64,000 bases of DNA, taken from positions 29,701,716-29,765,715 of the forward strand of contig OX465587.1 of assembly GCA_950022655.1 (NCBI GenBank), in the 5' to 3' direction. Below the pieces are notes generated by a model. That model saw nothing but the letters and a program-made list of their open reading frames with translations, was not told the origin of the DNA and ran no database searches. Shown piece after piece: positions 33,122 to 43,592 of this stretch. The position numbers and the translations under genes were made by a program. Numbering within the stretch: position 1 is the stretch's first letter; each line of letters begins with the position of its first letter. The stretch is from Alentia gelatinosa. Its lineage: Eukaryota; Annelida; Polychaeta; Phyllodocida; Polynoidae.

Positions 33122-33437
33122 GCCTATGAGATACAAGCGGTCGTATGCTCCGAGGAATTTACACGTAGTAATATCATGCGAGGTTATTGACTCGGGTCAA
33201 CTCCAAGGAGCATACAACAACTTTTATCTGAAGCCAGTCTATAATGTATTCATTATCCACCTTTATCCAACTGGTAGCGTGCTGATTTTGGTTCACTTTA
33301 ATCATGCAATATTTTTCCATATGCACTATTTTTCTGTCTGTTTTTGCAGACTGGAGCATACAACAATTATCCATATGCGCCGAGTATGTCCATACAGAGT
33401 TCCTATAGGTTTTCTTAGGTCACTTTGTATTAAGTGA
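33122..33437. mobile_element. Family G element G-d: hairpin plus TIR module
   Basis: Hairpin arms GATACAAGCGGTCGTATGCT / GGAGCATACAACAACTTTTA with core TTTACACGTAGTAATATC. The module runs from CATTATCCACCTTTATCC to CACTTTGTATTAAGTG. The outermost left arm is partly lost compared with G-c. Confidence 0.8.
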
Positions 33438-33450
33438 ATAATATATATAT

Positions 33451-34265
33451 ATTATTATATACCGATGCAATATATTTTATATTTACGTACTGCTACTCCC
33501 TATGCAGCATAAATTGTGTACTGAACCCTGTGCAGTACACTGTTTTATCTCACCCCTGGTACAAATTTAGCCATAGGGATACCATTAGAAAAAAATACTC
33601 AACGATCACCCCCGTACAGTGACAATACTACGCCACTGCCGTGGCGTAGTGAATTTGAGATGACGTCATATATTCTGATTATTGAACAGAAGTTGTGATG
33701 ATATTTAATGTCATAGAAAGGGGTAAGATAAATCCAGAACCGCACTTGAATCGTAAAATAGACAATACTCCACTCGTTTGGTTGTGCCATAATCGTCACT
33801 CGGCTTCGCCTCAATGACGATTGCGGCCCATCCAAACTCGTGGAGTATTGTGCATTTATACGATTCTCGATGCAGTTCTATATAAATACTGCACGCATTG
33901 AAGCATCAGCAGTGTGTTGGTTTACAGGCTGACTTGTCTTCTATGCCAATATATGTTAGTATATTTTTTCCGAATCTTCGACGACAGCCTTTTACACCCG
34001 ACCCCCCCTCCAGGGTTCTAACGGGTAATGGCAAAACGACCGAACGAAAAGGGAGAATTTTTTCACAACAATATATGTTAGTATTTGATTAATTTCGGGT
34101 ATATAATAAATATAGAACGACCCACCATGCTTGTACATGCTACAAAACTTGATGGGAATTGTTGCTTTCTACGGAACGAGGCCCGGGACGTCATTCCGTA
34201 AAAAACAACAATTCCCCATCTCGTTTTGCAGTATGTACATCATGGTCAGGTCGTTCTATATTAGT
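33451..34265. mobile_element. Family S element, copy S1 (TIR module plus hairpin), with a nested hairpin
   Basis: TATTATTATATACCGATGCA at the left, CGGGTATATAATAAATATAG at about 34096-34115, then a hairpin at 34116-34261 (arms GAACGACCCACCATGCTTGT / CATCATGGTCAGGTCGTTC, apex ACGGAACGAGGCCCGGGACG). Inside lies a second hairpin at about 33750-33870 (ACAATACTCCACTCG / CGTGGAGTATTGT, apex CACTCGGCTTCGCCTCA), which follows the ATTTTATCC-type word GGGGTAAGATAAAT. Confidence 0.75.
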
Positions 34266-34794
34266 AGTCTGTGTGTCACGTCGTATGTTACCCCTCATTG
34301 CACCTACACACAATACATACCCCTCCTCCCAGCTGCACCGATCACCCTGCATTCCCACAACCTCCCTTCCCACATCCCCTCATCCGTCTCAGCCTAGAGA
34401 GGGTCAGACACCCAGGGGTTGACAGGGACACAGAAAACCCATCGCACAGTTCCCTTTTCTTCGTGTTGTATGCGGCCTTCCATCGTCGCTCAGTATTGTC
34501 AGAGCACGCCACATGGGCCCTGTTCCTAAAGACCCAGAAATCTCCAGAAATACCCAAAGGATCTCCGTTCACTTTAGATGGGTAGAGAGAGGACTGCTGA
34601 CTGGAATATGGTTATTAGCTGTCAATAGAGAGGACAATCCAAGAATGTTTTAAGAAAATGAAACTTTTATAATAAGAAGGGGCGTCAATCAAATATGTAT
34701 AACTATGACATAAACTAGAATGCCTTAAAATATCAGTTTATCAACAGATATATTTTGAAATAGATTTATACATTGATAAAATGGATCGTAATAT
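34266..34794. other. Unassigned DNA flanking L2
   Basis: 34633-34790 is repeated in diverged form at about 35745-36010 on the other side of L2 (for example AAGAAGGGGCGTCAATCAAA versus AAGAAGGGGTGGCAACTAAA). The overlapping frames at 34131-34585 carry no recognisable domain. Confidence 0.4.
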
Positions 34795-35733
34795 GAGAAA
34801 ACGTGGTTACTGAGCCCGTACGGGTGGCCGTTCGAGGTCATTTTATGAAAAAAATATGGCCCGACGCCGCAGGCGGGAGGGCCGTATTTTTTCATAAAAT
34901 GACCGAGACTTATTACTAAACACCTCCAACTCATTTAAAACGCCGTTTCATGACCTTTCCTGCACCGTGGTTAAACCCCCTGTTCCTGTACAAAGCTAAT
35001 GACATTCACTACGGCCCGCTAGCGGTAAAAACCCGGCAACGATCGACAGATGACGCTATAACTTCACCTCCCGGAGGAATTGAGCAATGAAATTTTAACA
35101 CAAGTACTGCACATATATAACCTATAATCGTACCAAATATGATGAAGATCGGTCACTTTAAACCGAAGATATCAGCGTTTGAATACGGCGACTTCGACAT
35201 TCACTGCACACTGGGAGATGGGAGGGTGAAAACCCGGCAACTGCCGACGTGGAGCGGACTATGAAATGTATGACACAGGACGACCTGGAACTCTAGTAGC
35301 CAACGTAATTATGACGTCGACAACGCGATGCGGCGTCACGGGATGCGGTCACACTTGTTGATATCGATCAGTCTCGCAGATTTAAGTCATTTAAACGGTA
35401 TTATGTGAACGCCCAACGTCAGGTGCCTCGATATTTAGACAATAGATACTTCCAGTTCTTACGGGTAGGTCTTATAATGTCTCTTAAGTTATGAATGGGA
35501 GAGAACAACCATTTTGTTTGTTGGTTTTTTGACACAGACACTGCTCTCGCTTTATCGCGATATTTTACGTTAGCGGGCCGTAGTGTCTAGCAGCGGGACG
35601 TATAGTTTTACATGCTTAAGCCTATGGGAATCACTACGTCCTACTACACGGTGGGCCCGAACAGAATTTATACGATACCCCTAGCAGCGGTTAGTATATC
35701 ATAGACGTTCGCCCATAGGTGTATAGTAATAAG
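34795..35733 (+). mobile_element. Family L element, long copy L2 (hairpin plus TIR module)
   Basis: Hairpin 34795-34912: arms GAAAACGTGGTTACTGAGCC onward and TTTTTTCATAAAATGACC, apex GGCCCGACGCCGCAGGCGGG. The body ends GTGTATAGTAATAAG. Terminal words match L1 in opposite orientation, but L2 holds about 600 bp more (roughly 35040-35620), including two AAAACCCGGCAAC words. No credible coding frame, so L2 is also non-autonomous. Confidence 0.8.
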
Positions 35734-36321
35734 AGTTACATAGATTTATACAGACAATAAAATGCATTTAGTGATGATAAGTGTGGTACAAAGGAAAATA
35801 GGTAATAAGATATGTAGTGTATTAATACCACGTATGTTATGTTATATTTACACGATAAAATGTTAAATCAAGAATGGTCTAAGAAAAAATGAATCTTTGA
35901 CAAAAAGAAGGGGTGGCAACTAAACATGTATAATCAGGGGGAACGATAGAGAAATTTGACTAACAATAACACTTACATATGTATATGAATAAAATAAATT
36001 AACAAAACATAAGAAAATCCTTGGAGCAAAGAAACTGAACAATGCATTCCTGTTTTTGGTGATTCATAGAATTATTCATAAAGAAATGTGTAAAATCTGA
36101 AATGTCTAATGTAAACTGAAATAATTTTAAGTCTCTGTCATTCTCCCTGTCCTTTGTCAGGAAAAGCTATGTCTATTCAACACACTCCCTCCTATGACAG
36201 TCTTCTGACTAGCATATATGACCGTCCTATAATACTTCTTTCACATATTAAACGGCCCCCTGTAACTGGAGACCTGGGGAGTGTGTCGTGGTAAACTGTC
36301 ATGCCTCTCCATGCCTGTTTC
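35734..36321. other. Unassigned AT-rich DNA
   Basis: Diverged duplicate of the left flank of L2, followed by unrecognised AT-rich DNA. Confidence 0.4.
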
Positions 36322-36912
36322 CACTCTCCCAGCAGAGATCCTGCGCTCTTCTTCCTACGGTCCCTTGTAGCTTTGCCCCAACCTGCCTGTTTGGGCCCAA
36401 ATCTGGCCCATACACCAGTTTCTGAAATATCCTAAATTCTAAGGGCTTTTGGAGGTATTTTGTGTTCTACTTGTAAATAGAGATGAACATATTTATATGG
36501 TAAATAAAATACTCTCATTTCTGTTATGATTTATTTCAAACAAGACTTATTCTCTGGGATTACTTTCTAAAGTGGAAAGCACCTAATGTGTTGCAAGGCT
36601 TTGTTTTGTCAACAATACCCATGTGCTCCTCTGAAGGGGCAGTCTAATCAACTGTGGATTCCAATTATAAAATGGTTTAAGTATGAAAAAGAAACACCCG
36701 GATTGTCTGTAAAGCTCCTTTAACAATTCCTATATTTCCATACTCATTATATGTGAGTTGTTTGACTTGTATAACTTTTGATAGTTGCCTTGTTTTGAAG
36801 CTGAAAAGTTCGCTGGTCTCCTCTGTATTATAGTGGATACCCAGGGAACAGGCTCTGGGTTGGGGCAGAGACGAAGCCAGCGCTAGCGCTGCAAAAGTTC
36901 TGGGGGAGAGTG
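36322..36912. mobile_element. MITE family F, copy F3
   Basis: CACTCTCCCAGCAGAGATCC to GTTCTGGGGGAGAGTG. The flanking 9-mers GCCTGTTTC and TCCCGTTTC match at 7 of 9. It is uninterrupted and so serves as a reference for F2. Confidence 0.85.
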
Positions 36913-37075
36913 TCCCGTTTCCCCATTAGAGGGTGTCTTTGCAGATGGCCGCTAATGCACCTGGTAATTGTCACACACATTATGAACAACCTAAGCGGCC
37001 TCGCTCAAAGTGCACCACCTTCAATGCCTAAAGCACTCTTTGTGATATGGATTTAGAAAACCAGTCTGGAACACC
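36913..37075. other. Unassigned spacer
   Basis: No gene or complete element seen between F3 and the 73-bp array. Confidence 0.35.
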
Positions 37076-37298
37076 ATTTATTACCCAACTGATACAAAGT
37101 GTCCATAGAAAACACATAGGGAGTGTGTATCACCATACCCGGAGCATACAGATATATCCACCTAATACAAATTTCCTATAGAAAACACATATGGAGTGTG
37201 TATCACCATAACCGGAGCATACAGACATATCCACCTAATACAAAGTGTCCAAAGAAAACACATAGGGAGTGTGTATCACCATACCCGGAGCATACATA
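37076..37298. repeat. 73-bp satellite array, left block, 3 units
   Basis: Units with GAAAACACATAGGGAGTGTG start at 37108, 37181 and 37254, period 73. The first unit abuts TTTATTACCCAACT, a family G-type terminus. The monomer is the inverse of the module end at 23500-23577. Confidence 0.95.
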
Positions 37299-37688
37299 GA
37301 CAATAATCGATGGTTTTGTGGACAGGCGGCCGTAAACCACGAAAGGTTGACGCGTAGTAATACACGAGCGCTAGCGAGTGTATTACGACGTCAACCGCGA
37401 GTGGTTTACAGAGCTGCCTGTCCAAAAAATCATTGTTTGTTTCATTTATTATCCATCTTTTCAAGTAAATTAAACCCAGTAATTGCCATGTTAATGGGTA
37501 TAACACTACGAACTATTTCTTTGCTCTATAGCAAAAGGGACTATTTTTCCCGTATACCATGGTTTTGAGGTCGTATACCACAGGTTTGAATCCGTATACC
37601 ACAGTTATGGTATCTGATAGGTTTTATACAATGGGTAGTGGTTTACTGAGTCCCCATACATTTTCAATGGGGGCTTTGTATACGATGG
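37299..37688. mobile_element. Family G element G-e inserted in the 73-bp array
   Basis: Hairpin 37299-37440 (arms ACAGGCGGCCGTAAACCACG / GAGTGGTTTACAGAGCTGCC, core GTTGACGCGTAGTAATACAC, loop GAGCGCTAGCGAG) plus a module from TTTATTATCCATC to GATGGATAATAAA. It interrupts the satellite between GGAGCATACA and GACATATCC. Those are contiguous in the other units, so the boundary is known to about 1 bp and no longer target duplication is visible. Confidence 0.9.
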
Positions 37689-37935
37689 ATAATAAAGACA
37701 TATCCACCTAATACAAAGTGTCCATAGAAAACACATAGGGAGTGTGTATCACCATACCCGGAGCATACAGACATATCCACCTAATACAAAGTGTCCATAG
37801 AAAACACATAGGGAGTGTGTATCACCATACCCAAAGCATACTGAATTATCCACCTGATACAAAGTGTCCATAGAAAACACATAGGGACTGTTTATCACCA
37901 TACCCAGAGCATACAGATATAGCCACTTAATACAA
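37689..37935. repeat. 73-bp satellite array, right block, 3 units
   Basis: Continues the same monomer (GAAAACACAT at 37727, 37800 and 37873). The last unit is more diverged. Confidence 0.95.
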
Positions 37936-38047
37936 AGTGTTTATACACATAGCCGGTGAATATGACCGGGGGCGCAAATTGAAAAACAGTGCATACGAAA
38001 TAAACTTTAACGAACTGATGTTGACACGCCACTAGTCCACTAATGGT

Positions 38048-38203
38048 GGATAAAAGATACAATATAGACTGGTTTCAGATAAAAACAGTTGTATGTAGGA
38101 GTTGTCTCAACGCAAAATCATCGCATATGCTCGGATATTACTATGCGACGACTCCTCGGAGCATACGTCCACTTATATCTGAATCCAATCAATATTGTGT
38201 ATG
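38048..38203. mobile_element. Family G hairpin G-f
   Basis: AATATAGACTGGTTTCAGAT pairs with TATCTGAATCCAATCAATAT. The core is rearranged (GTTGTCTCAACGCA / TATTACTATGCGACGACTCC) but recognisable. No clear TIR module follows. Confidence 0.75.
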
Positions 38204-38436
38204 TAGGCAGGTCTAGCGACAAGGTGTTGGTCCATCGGGTATAGTCTGAAGTATCCATGTCTTTAATCCATGGTGTACAATGTACCCATTGATGTATAAG
38301 GTCTTGATAAACCACTACCCATTGTTTAAAACCTGTCAGATAACATAACCATGGTATATGGATTCACACCTGTGGAATACGACATCAAAGCTATGGTATG
38401 ACCCAGGAAATGCCATATCAAAGGGTTTATTCCCCA

Positions 38437-38960
38437 CCTATTATGGAGTCTCCATAGGAAATGTATAGGGCACCTGGAATTAGCTACCCGGAGATTCCAG
38501 AAAAGTAGTCCTGTCCATAATGAGGTCGAATCATCATGTACTTCGAAATAAGTTTTTAGAATGTTTAGTCAATGCTAATTATTTAGAATCAATCATAATA
38601 ACCTCATTTACCATCAGAAATCACTGCTATTAGACACTTTGCATGCTAAAAGTACAGGTTAATGGCGAACTATATTATTAGTGTAAGTCTACACCGAATT
38701 ACTGCCACACTTGACAGTGCTGTGATGCCTGGAACTAAATGGCTTACAGAAACTTTTTGATTGCAGTAGATTTGTTATTAATCTTTTAGGTGGGTAATAA
38801 ATACAATAACGACTGGTTTGTATACGAATGACCGTAATCTCCTCATAGTTGACGACGTAATATCCTCGCTAATCGCTCGGATATTACTACGCGTCAACTA
38901 CTCGGAGATTACGGCCACTCGTACACAAAAACATTATTGTGTATGTATTAATAGGGATTA
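38437..38960 (-). mobile_element. Family G element G-g: TIR module plus hairpin
   Basis: Module TTATTCCCCACCTATTATGG to AGGTGGGTAATAAA, then a hairpin at 38800-38950 (arms CGTAATCTCCTCATAGTTGA / CTACTCGGAGATTACGG). Through most of its length it is the reverse complement of G-h (50277-50818), sharing CAGGTTAATGGCGAACTATA. Confidence 0.9.
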
Positions 38961-39338
38961 TCTTTTTGCACTACGGCTCAAAGGAACTATTTTCACTAAT
39001 GCAACTTCTGTTTTATACAATAAACTATTGACACTTTCAGTCGTTACTTTCATTGACATATGATATAGGATACCAAAAGGGGGAGAGGATGAGGAAACGA
39101 TCATTTTGAACTGGAAAAAGTTGTTAAGAAGCACAGAAACACCAAGTCACCTTTTATCTCGATGTATGCATGTCAAGATCAAAATGAAATTTGTTGCTGA
39201 CAAAAAAGCTTTCACTTTCATTTTCCTGTCTGGTGTTTTAAGACGCTTCTGTCACTGGATGAAACACGCTCATGGGGTTTCTCTTTACGTCGTGGAGGAA
39301 GAAGATGACAAGAACTGGTAAGCCTGACTTCTCCCAAC
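38961..39338. other. Unassigned DNA
   Basis: No supported gene. The open frame at 39106-39321 runs into minisatellite and has no domain. Confidence 0.35.
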
Positions 39339-39985
39339 CACTGTGAGCTGCACTGTAAACTGCTCTGTAAACCGCTCTGTGAGCTGCTCTGTGAGCTGCT
39401 CTGTGAGCTGCTCTGTGAGCTGCTCTGTGAGCTGTACTGCGAGCTGCTCTGTGAGCTGCTCTGTGAGCTGCTCTGTGAGCTGCTCTGTGAGCTGCTCTGT
39501 GAGCTGCTCTGTGAGCTGCTCTGTGAGCTGCTCTGTGAGCTGCTCTGTGAGCTGTTCTGTGAGCTGCTCTGTGAGCTGCTCTGTGAGCTGTACTGTGAAC
39601 TGTACTGTGAACTGTACTGTGAGCTGCTCTGTGAGCTGCTCTGAGAGCTGCTTTGAGAACTGTACGGTAAACTGCTCTGTGAGCTGCTCTGAGAACTGAA
39701 CGGTGAACTGCTCTGTGAGGTGTACTGTTAATTGGTCTATGTGCTGCTCTTTGAGCTGCATTTGGAGCTGTACTGTGAGCTACACTGTGAGCTACACTGT
39801 GAGCTGCTTTGTGAGCTGCTCTGTGAGCTGCTTTGTGAGCTGCTCTATGTGCTGCTCTGTGACCTGCTCTGTGACCTGCTCTGTGACCTGCTCTGTGACC
39901 TGCTCTGTGACCTGCTCTGTGACCTGCTCTGTGACCTGCTCTGTGATCTGTTCTGTGGGCTACTATGTAGGCTACTCGGTGGCTT
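39339..39985. repeat. 12-bp minisatellite (CTGCTCTGTGAG), about 54 units
   Basis: Near-regular 12-bp unit, then a variant block CTGCTCTGTGAC at 39855-39950. Period divisible by three, so frames on both strands stay open for 95-288 codons (SVSC, TEQL or HRAA repeats). I regard these as by-products. Confidence 0.97.
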
Positions 39986-40192
39986 GTCCCGTTGGCTGAA
40001 AAGAAAGGCAGGTGGATAAAAACACCTGGACGTTGGATTAATCGTCTCTGCCACCCACAGCGACGGATGTTCATCGGGAGTGGCAGGAAATTACCTTCCT
40101 GCAACCAAGAATTAATTATTCATCTTGGGTTTTTTAGACAGGATTTAGCCATCAGTCACAATGTGAAATAATAACTTAGTACGAGTATCTTA
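39986..40192. other. Unassigned spacer
   Basis: No feature seen between the 12-bp minisatellite and the GT-rich tract. Confidence 0.35.
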
Positions 40193-40350
40193 TATAGAAA
40201 TGTGGGTGTGGGTGTGGTTGTGGATGTGGATGTGGGTGCGGTTGTGGGTGTGGGTGTGGGGATGGGGGTGGGGGTGGGTATGGGGGTGGGTGCGGGGGTT
40301 GGTGTGGTGTGGGTGTGGTGTGGGTGTGGTGTGGACTGTGTGACTGTTGA
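40193..40350. repeat. GT-rich tract (GTGGGTGTGG)
   Basis: Degenerate GTGGGT / GTGGAT hexamer repeats. The opposing open frames are P/H/T-rich by composition. Confidence 0.9.
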
Positions 40351-40730
40351 GTGTGGACTGTTGAGTGCGGACTGGTGACTGAGGACTGTTGAGTGACAAG
40401 AGCATCTTGTTTTCTTGTTCTCATGTGGTCACATGGCCGTAAGATATTTATAAGACACCTCCAGGGCCTTGTTTTTTAGTCAAGATTATCTTAGGCTGAG
40501 ACCATCTTAAGACAAAAGTGTGCTATAGACAAGATATCTTAGAGGATCTTAGAAATATCTTTGGCTGAGACATCTTAGGGGTGTTAGAGGTGTCTTTTAG
40601 TCGAGATTTTCTTAAAATATCCTAGGGTATTAATTAAATTGTTCAAATTGGCTCCAAAACGGTCTCAGCCCAAGACAAGGTTGGAGGTGTCGTAGAGGTG
40701 TCTTAGAGGTGTCTTAGAGCCAAGTGACTG

Positions 40731-41348
40731 GGAAGTACTGGTAGGTGAGTGAGAACTGGTGAATACTATTGGGTGAGGTCTTTTGAGTGAGGACTATTGA
40801 GCCAGGACTGTTGAGTGCAGACTGGTGAGTGAGGACTGTCAAGTGCAGACTTGTAAGTGAGGACTTGTGTGTGAGGACTGTTGAAAAGACTGGTGAATGA
40901 GGACTGGTGAGTGATTACTAATGAGTGATTACTGGTGAGTAAGTACTGTTGGCTGAGGACTGTTGAGTAAGGACTGTTAAGTTAGAACACATGGAGATTG
41001 GTGAGTGTGTACTGGTAAGTGAGGACTATTGAGTGTGATCTGGTGAGTGAGTACTGTTGAGTGAGGACTGGTAAGTGTGGACTGGTGAGTGAGGACTGGT
41101 GAGTAAGTACTGTTGAGTGGGGACTTGTGAGTGGGGACTGGTGAGTGAGGACTGGTGAGTGAGGACTGGTGAGTGAGGGCTGGTGAGTGAGGGCTGGTGA
41201 GTGAGGACTGGTGAGTGAGGACTGGTGAGTGAGGACTGGTGAGTGAGGGCTGGTGAGTGAGAGCTGATGAGTGAGGACTGGTGAGTGAGGGCTGGTGAGT
41301 GAGGATTGGTGAGTGAGGACTGTTGATCGAGGACTGGTGAGTGAGGAC
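40731..41348. repeat. 14-bp minisatellite (ACTGGTGAGTGAGG), inside element Q
   Basis: About 40 units of 14 bp, most regular at 41080-41345. Each unit contains GGTGAGT, which matches the metazoan 5' splice-site consensus on the plus strand. Open frames on the minus strand (SLTSPHSPVLTHQ repeats) are by-products. Confidence 0.95.
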
Positions 41349-41432
41349 TAATGAGGCCCAAACCCACACCGCCACCCCCACCCCCACCCACACCCACACA
41401 CACACCCACACACACACCCAACCAAACCCACA
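41349..41432. repeat. CA/CCCA-rich tract
   Basis: CCACCCCCACCCCCACCCAC runs leading into CACACA. Confidence 0.9.
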
Positions 41433-41471
41433 ACAAAATTATTTTCGCCGTTTATAGGTGAAAATGATGCA

Positions 41472-41548
41472 CAAGCACCGGGATTTGAACACCCGACCCC
41501 CAGCACGATTGTCGGATGCCTAACCTATGTCTCCACAGAGTTGAGTGA
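41472..41548 (-). mobile_element. tRNA-derived SINE head, minus strand
   Basis: On the minus strand: TAGGTTAGGCATCCGACAAT, then GGGGGTCGGGTGTTCAAATC. This matches the usual layout of a tRNA-derived SINE head, with a B box in the context GTGTTCAAATCCCGG. The A box is eroded. The 5' acceptor stem is not intact, so a functional tRNA is unlikely. It lies inside element Q. Confidence 0.55.
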
Positions 41549-41815
41549 TGCAATATATTCCTGAGACCCCATTAAATGTTGATATGACTGCGCCAGTGCT
41601 GGAACTGGTATCCGGAAAGAGTAGAATTATAGAACCTAAGATAGTTCTGTATTTGTCTCAAGCCAAGACAATTTTAGCGGCGATCTACCGTGGCGCACCA
41701 ATACCGTGTCTATAGGAAAGCGGCCATATTTTGTCTTGAAAAAATGTCTTAGATTCTCTAGGATATCTTCGCAGATCTCAGCCTAAGACTGTCTTGACTA
41801 AAAAACAGGGCCCTG

Positions 41816-42245
41816 AACTTTACAACAGTAACTCCATGGTAGATACAATGAATACAATGTAGAAAGATACATAAATGATCTCAGGTGGTAAACATATACA
41901 TGATTCTCTGTTTGTATCAATCAATAGTTCCTGATAATACTAAATACTCATGGTAGGATTTGTATCAGTCCTTATGGATAAAATTACGTGTCTTAGTCAG
42001 ATATTCCTTACCCATAGGGTTGCTAGCAGAATTCATCGTTTAATTTTGAATTTCTTTGTTAACAGTATTCCAGATTGAAAGTCCAACATATACAGCTGAT
42101 AGAATGTATGTTCAACTTTGTGACCTTGAAGCTTTACAAATGGCGGGTAGGTGATCATTCAGGGATCTAGCATGAAGGTATTCAATCATCTGATGGCACG
42201 TGGGCAGGGCTACAGTGAAGGCAATCCTTATATTGTTATAGGATC
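41816..42245. other. Unassigned DNA
   Basis: No gene or complete element recognised. Confidence 0.35.
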
Positions 42246-42595
42246 TTTGGAATAGAGAGAAACTAAGTTCCGGTGAGCCAAAGAGCCTTGGGCAGTAATT
42301 TTTCCAAGCCTTGCCGAGTAACTTTGACTTTTGCTTACCGGTACTTGGTTTCCCTATTCCTATATACCTTCAAATATCCATAAAAATGCTTAATCCTTTA
42401 CCTGAAACACTTCCGAAGCAAATGGCCACCCTTATCGAGTCACCACAACAGCTATTGTTACGAAAACGTCAGAGCGGGACGAAAACATGAGAGCGGGAAG
42501 AAAACATCAACCTCGACACATAACTTATTTTTAATGCACCCCCCAGCAGCGGTATGTAACTAGTTTGTTCAATAATGGGTATATAGGAATACATA
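42246..42595 (+). mobile_element. Family R element R1: hairpin plus TIR module
   Basis: Hairpin 42250-42350 (AGTTCCGGTGAGC, CAGTAATTTTTCCAAGCC, GCTTACCGGTACTTGG) with part of the left arm deleted, then a module from TATTCCTATATACC (42353) to GGGTATATAGGAATA (ending 42594). It is closely similar to R2 at 62952-63376 in the same orientation. Confidence 0.85.
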
Positions 42596-43592
42596 CAATG
42601 ACCAGGAAGTACCGAATGACAGAAACGACCGACATAGCATGAATCTAACCAGTTTATTCCTATATATAAGTATTCGCGTAAATGCATGTATCAGCTGAAT
42701 ATTGACTTGTTTTCATATATATACGCCCGTATTTCATGCAAGCGTATGAGGCGCATAAAAGACTGTTTCCTCTTGTATCACGCGAGACATGCTAATAACC
42801 ATAGGCATTCAGACAATTAGGCATGGGTGCAATGAACGCAATATTTATACGGTTAAAGAATTTTTATAATACAGAAATGACCAGGAAGTACCAGCCTTAA
42901 GTTTCTTAGACTTCCGTTAAGAGCTCGACAGATTAAATAATGACACGCTAATAACCGAACCGAAAAAGGTAATTGGACTACTAAGAAATAGATCCTTTGG
43001 CTAAAATTAGGCCAGAAGAAAGCAAAGTGTAAAAGATCATTAGCAAGAATTCAGATTATTTAAATGTACCTTTCAGTGTTCCATCTCGATCTCTTTCAGG
43101 CTCGATCCTTGGCTCAATGTTTTATATTGTGAAAATTCAATTGGCCTACATAGATTGTAAATATCATCTATGCCAATGTTTGTATCTGCTTATGCTTCGA
43201 AGAGCGACAAGAATGCGGCACAGGTGCTTAACCAGACCGTTGCATCGTGGCAAATATGCACATGATTATTCGAAATCTAGCAACATTTATCAAGGCGACC
43301 AAATCTTCACCAGTTTCACGATATCTTGTGTGCTGGTGGAAGAGCCCCTTCAGTAAGGCAGATAGGTTATTGATTCATAAAAAGTAGAAGCAAAAGAAAA
43401 TAACCACATGGTAAGATACTTTAAATGTATGAATATGGATAATCAGAGGTCATCATAACGAACCCAAGATGAATGGAATAATATGCATTAACTTAGCTGA
43501 TATGTACAAGGATGGAATTGATTGCTTAATAACCCTTTTTTTAAGATAAAAAGCTAACAGTAATATTTCAAATCATGTACTAATCATTATAT
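42596..43592. other. Unassigned DNA with a K-type fragment
   Basis: 42690-42780 (TATATACGCCCGTATTTCAT, GCGTATGAGGCGCAT) is related to 8975-9070. The frame at 43117-43356 has no domain I recognise. Confidence 0.4.

Larger units (their letters stand above)
40462..41815. mobile_element. Element Q, about 1.35 kb, with long CAGGGCC termini (hAT-like)
   Basis: CAGGGCCTTGTTTTTTAGTC (40462) and the complement of GACTAAAAAACAGGGCCCTG (ending 41815) form inverted termini extending about 40 bp through AAGATTATCTTAGGCTGAGA. Repeats of GTCTTAGAGG occur just inside. The interior is filled by the 14-bp minisatellite, a CA tract and a SINE-like segment, with no transposase frame. No 8-bp duplication is obvious. 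Confidence 0.8.

Noticed and set aside
37299..38960. Helitron interpretation of the hairpin elements
   Set aside because: Insertion without target duplication and terminal hairpins recall Helitrons. However, the hairpins are far longer than the usual 16-20 bp, the ends lack the TC...CTRR pattern, and a TIR block is present.
39238..40104. Minus-strand 288-codon HRAA-repeat frame and opposing SVSC/LCEL frames
   Set aside because: The 12-bp minisatellite has a period divisible by three and keeps every frame open. No start context or domain supports a gene.
41472..41548. Functional tRNA gene on the minus strand
   Set aside because: The B box is good, but the A box and acceptor stem are eroded and no paired 5'/3' stem can be drawn. 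A SINE head is the better reading.
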